Source: Tupaia tana (lineage: Eukaryota > Chordata > Mammalia > Scandentia > Tupaiidae). From it: DNA of 64,000 nt. The stretch spans positions 17,948,095 to 18,012,094 of the forward strand of contig JAKSZU010000004.1 in the NCBI GenBank assembly GCA_026018925.1. The letters run 5' to 3'. The notes under the pieces were generated by a model. That model saw only the letters and a list, made by a program, of their open reading frames with translations. It was not told the DNA's origin and did not search any database. A program made the position numbers and the translations under genes. This document shows positions 56,001 to 62,000 of the stretch, piece after piece (the first letter of the stretch is position 1; every line of letters begins with the position of its first letter).

Positions 56001-59000
56001 AAATACCCCCTGGGGGAATGGCCACACCACAATCCCTTCTCCTCCATTCTCCTTCTGGGATTTAGGACATGCATACACACTTGTCCTGCATGATTTTCAA
56101 GCAAGCCATCAGGTCTAGACCTCTAATCCCCAGTCAACCATGTGGGAGTCCAGTGTCTTAATCATCATGCCACCTGCTGGCTCCCACCACTACTCTAAAT
56201 TCTACCAAGTGTTCAACACATTGCACTGTACTATTTACTGGTTGTCTCTGCTACCAGCCTGACAGCAAACTGCTTGAGGCAGGGACTAGGTGCTATTTGG
56301 TTACTTTTTTTTTCTTTTGAGAGGTTTTTGCCATAGGGTGCATGCGCTCACCAGACAGACAGAGAGAGACAGAGAGATAGAAAGCAAGAAATCAACCCAG
56401 AGGGGATGGCCACGCCGCAATCCTTTCTCCTCCATTCTCCTCTCAGGATCCTGGGCATGCATGCACACGTGCCCGGTGTGAGTTTAAGCCACCGGGTCTG
56501 GGACTCGAACCATGGTCGACTATGTGGGAGTCCAGCGACATAGCCTTTACACTAACTGCTGGTCCCTTGGTTACATATTTTTGGAGGCCAGCTCAGTGCC
56601 AGTACACAGAAACACTTGAATGCTTGTTCAGTGGAATAACTGTAGGGTATGAAATGAAGTTAATGTTATACTATGAAGTTAAAGAAAAACTCAACAAATA
56701 AAAAACTCAAACACATTTAACAAACCCCCCCCACTATGAAATCAATAGTGATAGTGTTACCCTTATTTCAAGCAAGCCAAGTGTATGAAAACTCAGAATA
56801 ATGAAAAGAAATGAAGTGTTTTTGTTTGTCAAAAATATTTACCAAAAGATTTCATTATAAAGAATAGACTTTCTTGAGACCAGCAGTTAGCGTAATGGCT
56901 ATGACACTGGACTCCCACGTAGTCGACCACAGTTCATGTCCTGGACCCGGTGGCTTAAAACTCACGCCGGGCACATGTGCGTGCGTGCCCAAGATCCCGA
57001 GAGGAGAATGGAGGAGAAGGGATTGTGGTGTGGCCATCCCTCCGGGGGGTGATTTCTCGCTTTCTGTCTCTCTGTTTCTCTCTGTCTGTCTGGCAAGCGC
57101 ACGCGCCCTATAGCAAAAAAATACCTCTCTAAAAAAAAAAAAAAAAAAAAAGAATAGACTTTCTCTAAGTGCTCTTATGTAGCATTTGATTTACATAGGG
57201 TTTATAGGAATACATTCATCTCATACATACAGAACATTTCATTCCTCAGTCTAAATTAATGCAGCTCTTAGCATTTTGTGTCCATTTCTTAGACATTTTA
57301 GTTAGGTAATAAAGAAAAACCCATCCCAGGACCAGCAGATGATGTAATGGTTACGTTGCTGGACTTCCATGTAGTCAACAGCAGTTCAAGTCCTGGACCC
57401 AGTGGCTTAAAAGTCACACTGGGTATGTGTACGTGTGTGCCCAAAATCCCATGAGACTAGAGGAAAAGGGATTGTGTTGTGGCCATCCTCCCCCCACCCC
57501 CAGGGGTGTGTGATTTCCCACTTTCTGTCTCTCTCTGGTAAGTGCACATACTCTATAACAATAATCTCTCACTAAAGAAAAACCCATCCCTGGAATGCCT
57601 GCCATAATCAAGTGATCAAACATCCCAAGGTGGAGAGGGGTCTATTTCTTTCTTGTAGTCTATATGCATTTTGTAGAAGGCAGAAGTGAAAGAGGAAATA
57701 AGACAAACACATAAATAACCTGGGTTACAATTATTAACTAATAAACATAAAGCTGACAAGCCCTGAAAACACTGAGGATCCTGAGGACTGTATGTGCCTA
57801 GAGGGGATCATAATCATTATCTGATCTGAGGCTTTTTAGGAGAGACAGGCCAAGTACAGGCACTTTTATTACATAAATGGGAGGAAGTGCAGCAAACAAA
57901 CAACGTATGATTACTAATTCATGTTCTTTCAACATGGAAAACAACTCATTTAAAATTTATTATGTTAATACTCAAAAGAATTTACCTAGTTCTTTTGATT
58001 TCCTAATCTTTAAGATCAGGAAATGGGAGTTTCTGCACACGCCCTGCAAAAAGAACATCTATAATGCAAATAGCAATATTTTATATTTATAAGATGCCTT
58101 TACAGCCTGTAATAAGTATCTATGAAATTATTACTCAACACCTCGGTACGAGCCCCTACCACGTATGCAGCATTGCACTTGGCACCAGTGTATACAAAAG
58201 ACCCTGAAGCTGTCAGTCTAGGGAGGAGCGAGGCATACAGAATTACTACATGGTGTGACAGATGTTACAACAGAGGAATGCCCAAAGTGCTTTAGTAGCA
58301 CAAATGCATGTATATGTTTTATGGATAAGAAAACGAAGGCTCTAATAAGTGACTTGCCCAAGTTTTTCATTTAGTGATGGGAAGGCAGGATCCACTCAAA
58401 CCTCCTGCTCTCAGGACCAGTGTTCTTTCGAGTACATTCAGCAGTCACAGACACTTACACCCTAATGCTCTCATTAGCACAGGGCTGTTTCTAAGTTCTG
58501 TTCTAAATGACCAAACTGCTACTTCACCTGTATGGCCAGAAAAAGAGATTATCTGGCTTATTACCTCCCTTCTTTTCCAAATTATTTTCCTTTACTCTAC
58601 CATTTCATAAGAGGGACAGTCAAGAACAGAACCTTCCTTAGAATAACTGTGGAGGGACCAGCAATTAGTGTAATGGCTATGTCACTGGACTCTCACGTAG
58701 TTGACCGCGGTTAGAGTCCCGGACCCGGTGGCTTAAACTCACGCCGGGTGCGTGTGCGTGCGTGCCCAAGATCCCGAGAGGAGAATGGAGAAGGGATTGC
58801 GGCGTGGCCATCTCCCCGGGGGGTGATTTCTCACTTTCTGTCTCTCTGTCTGTCTCTGTCTGTCTGGCGAGCGCACGTGCCCTATAGCAAAAAAAAAAAA
58901 CAAAAACAAAAGAGTAACTGTGGAAGTCTTTTATTATAATTATTATTTTTTTAGAGAGATTTTTGCTACAGGGCATGTGCATTCGCCAGAGAAACAGAGA

Positions 59001-62000
59001 GAAACAGAATGAGTGAAACCACCCCCTGGGGGAGAATGGCCATGCTGCAATTCCTTCTCCATTCTCCTCTTGGGATTTTGGGCCCGCGTGCGCGCGCGCG
59101 CGCGCGCGCGCACGCGCACACACACACACACACACACACACTTTACATGAACTTTGCGGTCCAAGCCTCGAACCATGATCAATTATGTGGGAGTCCAGTG
59201 ACATAACCATTACACCATTTGCTGGTCTTCCATGGGAGTCTTTTAAAGTACCTGTTTCTGGAAAATAAATGCTGAGCTGAGAGCAGGGCTAGCAGGTGGA
59301 GTGGGGGTTAAGGTGCTAGACTCCCACATGGCTGACTGCAGTTGGAGTCCCAGACCTAGTGGCTTGAGTATCACACCAGACACATGTGTGTGTATGCCCA
59401 AAATACCACGAGGAGAACGAGGAAGAGGGATGGTGGTATGGCCATCATCCCTTGGGCAGGGGATTTCTCACTTTTTCCCTCACTGTCTCTGTCTAGTGAG
59501 AATGTGCACCCTATTACAAAAACAAAAACAAAAGTTTCAAGGCCAGTCAGTACTTTCAGCTTAAGGATCAAGTTACTCTCTGACCACAAAGAAAAAAGCC
59601 AAGCCTCCTATCTGCTTTGCTTTCTATTTAGAATATTTTAGCAATCCCCCCCCCCCCTTTTTTTTTTTTTTTGGAGATTTTTGCTATAGGGCTTGTGTGC
59701 TTGCCAGAGACAAGAGACAAAGAAAGAGATAAATCACCTCCTAGGAGGGATGGCCATATCACAGTCCCCTCTCTCCTTTATTCTTCTCTTTGGAATTTTG
59801 GACATGCGCCTGGAGTTTTAAGCTGCCAGGTCCAGGACTTGAACTACAGTTGGCCGTGTGGGGAGAACAGTGCCTTAACCAATATGCTACCTGCTGGCCT
59901 TGCAACCCCTCTTCTTTTCCTACAAGTGTCTTAGAAAATGTATTAAAATAAAGAATGAGAGGCTCTGAATTTCCTAATAAAGTATTAAAGCCAGAAATGC
60001 AGGTGGTCTTGAGTTAGTGATTTCCACTGTCTTCTTGGAAAATAAGAAAACAAAAATTAACATATTAAAATATATTTAAAGTAGAAGCACAATTCAAATA
60101 AAGATTATAAGATTGATCCCATTTAGTCAATCATGGTATTCATAAAAAACTCTTAGGCAAGCAGTCCACAATGGTTCAACCTCTGCCCTGACTGCTTCAG
60201 GCCTCATCCCCTTACTCTCCTCCTCAGGAAGTCCTGCTTTTAGAAATTACAGGTGCTATTTGATTCCATATTCTATTGTAGTAAATCAAGTCAACAGAAC
60301 ATCTGGATGGACAATTCTAAATCTGCTTCCTTTAGTGGCTACACAGTTAGGGTCACAGGAGAAGGCTGTCCAGAGTGCAATTTATGGCATTTCCCAAACA
60401 CACTATTTCCAGGGATTGGCATTAACATGTGTTTTTAGTAAATATTTTTTGAGTAACCAATTGTTAAGTTTATGACCTATGCTATATTTAAAATATGCAT
60501 TTCTTTTTCCTCTTTCCTTTTTTTTGGGAGAGGTCTTTGCCATAGGGCGCATGCGCTCTCCAGGAAGACAGAGAGAGACAGAGAGACAGAAAGTGAGAAA
60601 TAACCCCCGGAGGGATGGCCACGCCACAATTCCTTCTCCTCCATTCTCCTCTCGGGATCTTGGGCATGCACGCACACGTGCTTGGTGTGAGTTTAAGCCA
60701 CTGGGTCCAGGACTTGAACCATGGTTGACTACATGGGAGTCCAGTGACATAGCCATTATGCCAACTGCTCGTCCCAAAATATGCATTTATAAACAAAGAA
60801 ATTCCCTAAAAAGCTCAGCTAAGGTATAAATTATATAGTACCCTTTAAAGAGAAAGAAATCCCTGCAGGGCAGAATTAAGTAATATTTTGAAATGCACAA
60901 ATAAATAATTGCTATTTGTGAGTAAAGCAAGTAATGGCATAGGCTTAGGATGCCCAACTAATTATGGAGATGATGGCACAGACAGGTGTCTTCCGTAGTT
61001 ATTTACAGCTAAACATTGTTTCTGAGAGCCTCATTTCCAAGGTATGAGTACTACTTACAAAGAAAACACTGGCCTTAAAAAACAACCTGTGGGCCAGCCA
61101 GTGGTGTAATAGTAAAGGAAGCTGGATCCCACATGGCCGACCGTGCAGTTTGAGTCCTGAATCCAAGACATGAAAAACACACTGGGTGTCTGTGTGTGTT
61201 TGCCCAAAATCCTGCAGGAAGAGAGAAATAGAGAAGGGAGAGTGACTTGACCCTCATAGGGGGTGCTTCCTCACTTTCCCTCTCTCTCTATTTCTCCTCC
61301 AACCACATGTAACCTCTGGTAAACTAAAAACAAACAACTTGCAACACTGCATGGACAACCATTAAGGAGGAAAAATAACTAGAGCACAATTCTCATTCTT
61401 TCTTATGCTGTACTCTGATTCGGCCAGTTGATAAAACATACAGGTCAGGATGACTCTGGTAGGGAACTGTGGCTTACCCAATCCCATTCCTTGAATTAGA
61501 AACTTGGAAGAAAACCAAGCCTAGTTTCTCGACTTTTTTTTCCAAGCAACACCACTTGGAACATCATTAACACACGGAGGATTAGCTGTCCCTAGGTCAG
61601 GTTTAGAACATGAATAACTTCAGGCAGCAAAGAGAAGCTGGAGGTGAAGGGAGCTAGAGTGTTCTGATCGCCTAGACTTCAGATGGGAAGAACTTTAATT
61701 ACAGTTCTGGGACCAGATTTTTCTATGACCTTGAGGAAGACTTATGGTCAATTTCCTGGTTTGCTAAAGCTATTCCAGTTCAAGGTATTTGTGATTATGT
61801 TAAGACTGGTTCTTTAGCTTAGAAAATTAACCTTTGGAATCTCCAAGCAAACATTATAGCGTTGCCGAAATTAGGTATTTAAGTTAATGCTAGTTGAAAC
61901 TACTATGCAAATACACCTTCCAGAAAAAGTAGTTTGATATGTAGAATACAGTCTTATGGTTTAGAATATATAAACCTCTAACTTAAAAAGTCCCTTAAAC

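Larger units (their letters stand above)
55700..56640 (+). repeat. L2 fragment broken by two SINEs
   Basis: The pieces 55700–55914, 56190–56304 and 56575–56640 read in L2 order (gctgacctttctgac, ctgcttgaggcagggactagg, ccagtacacagaaacacttg). Confidence 0.6.

Noticed and set aside
58677..59210. Long open frame of 177 codons, and many similar frames of 60–130 codons
   Set aside because: They lie across SINE copies and their recurring words (such as PRSREENGGEGIAAWPSPLG) are translations of the SINE body, not protein genes.
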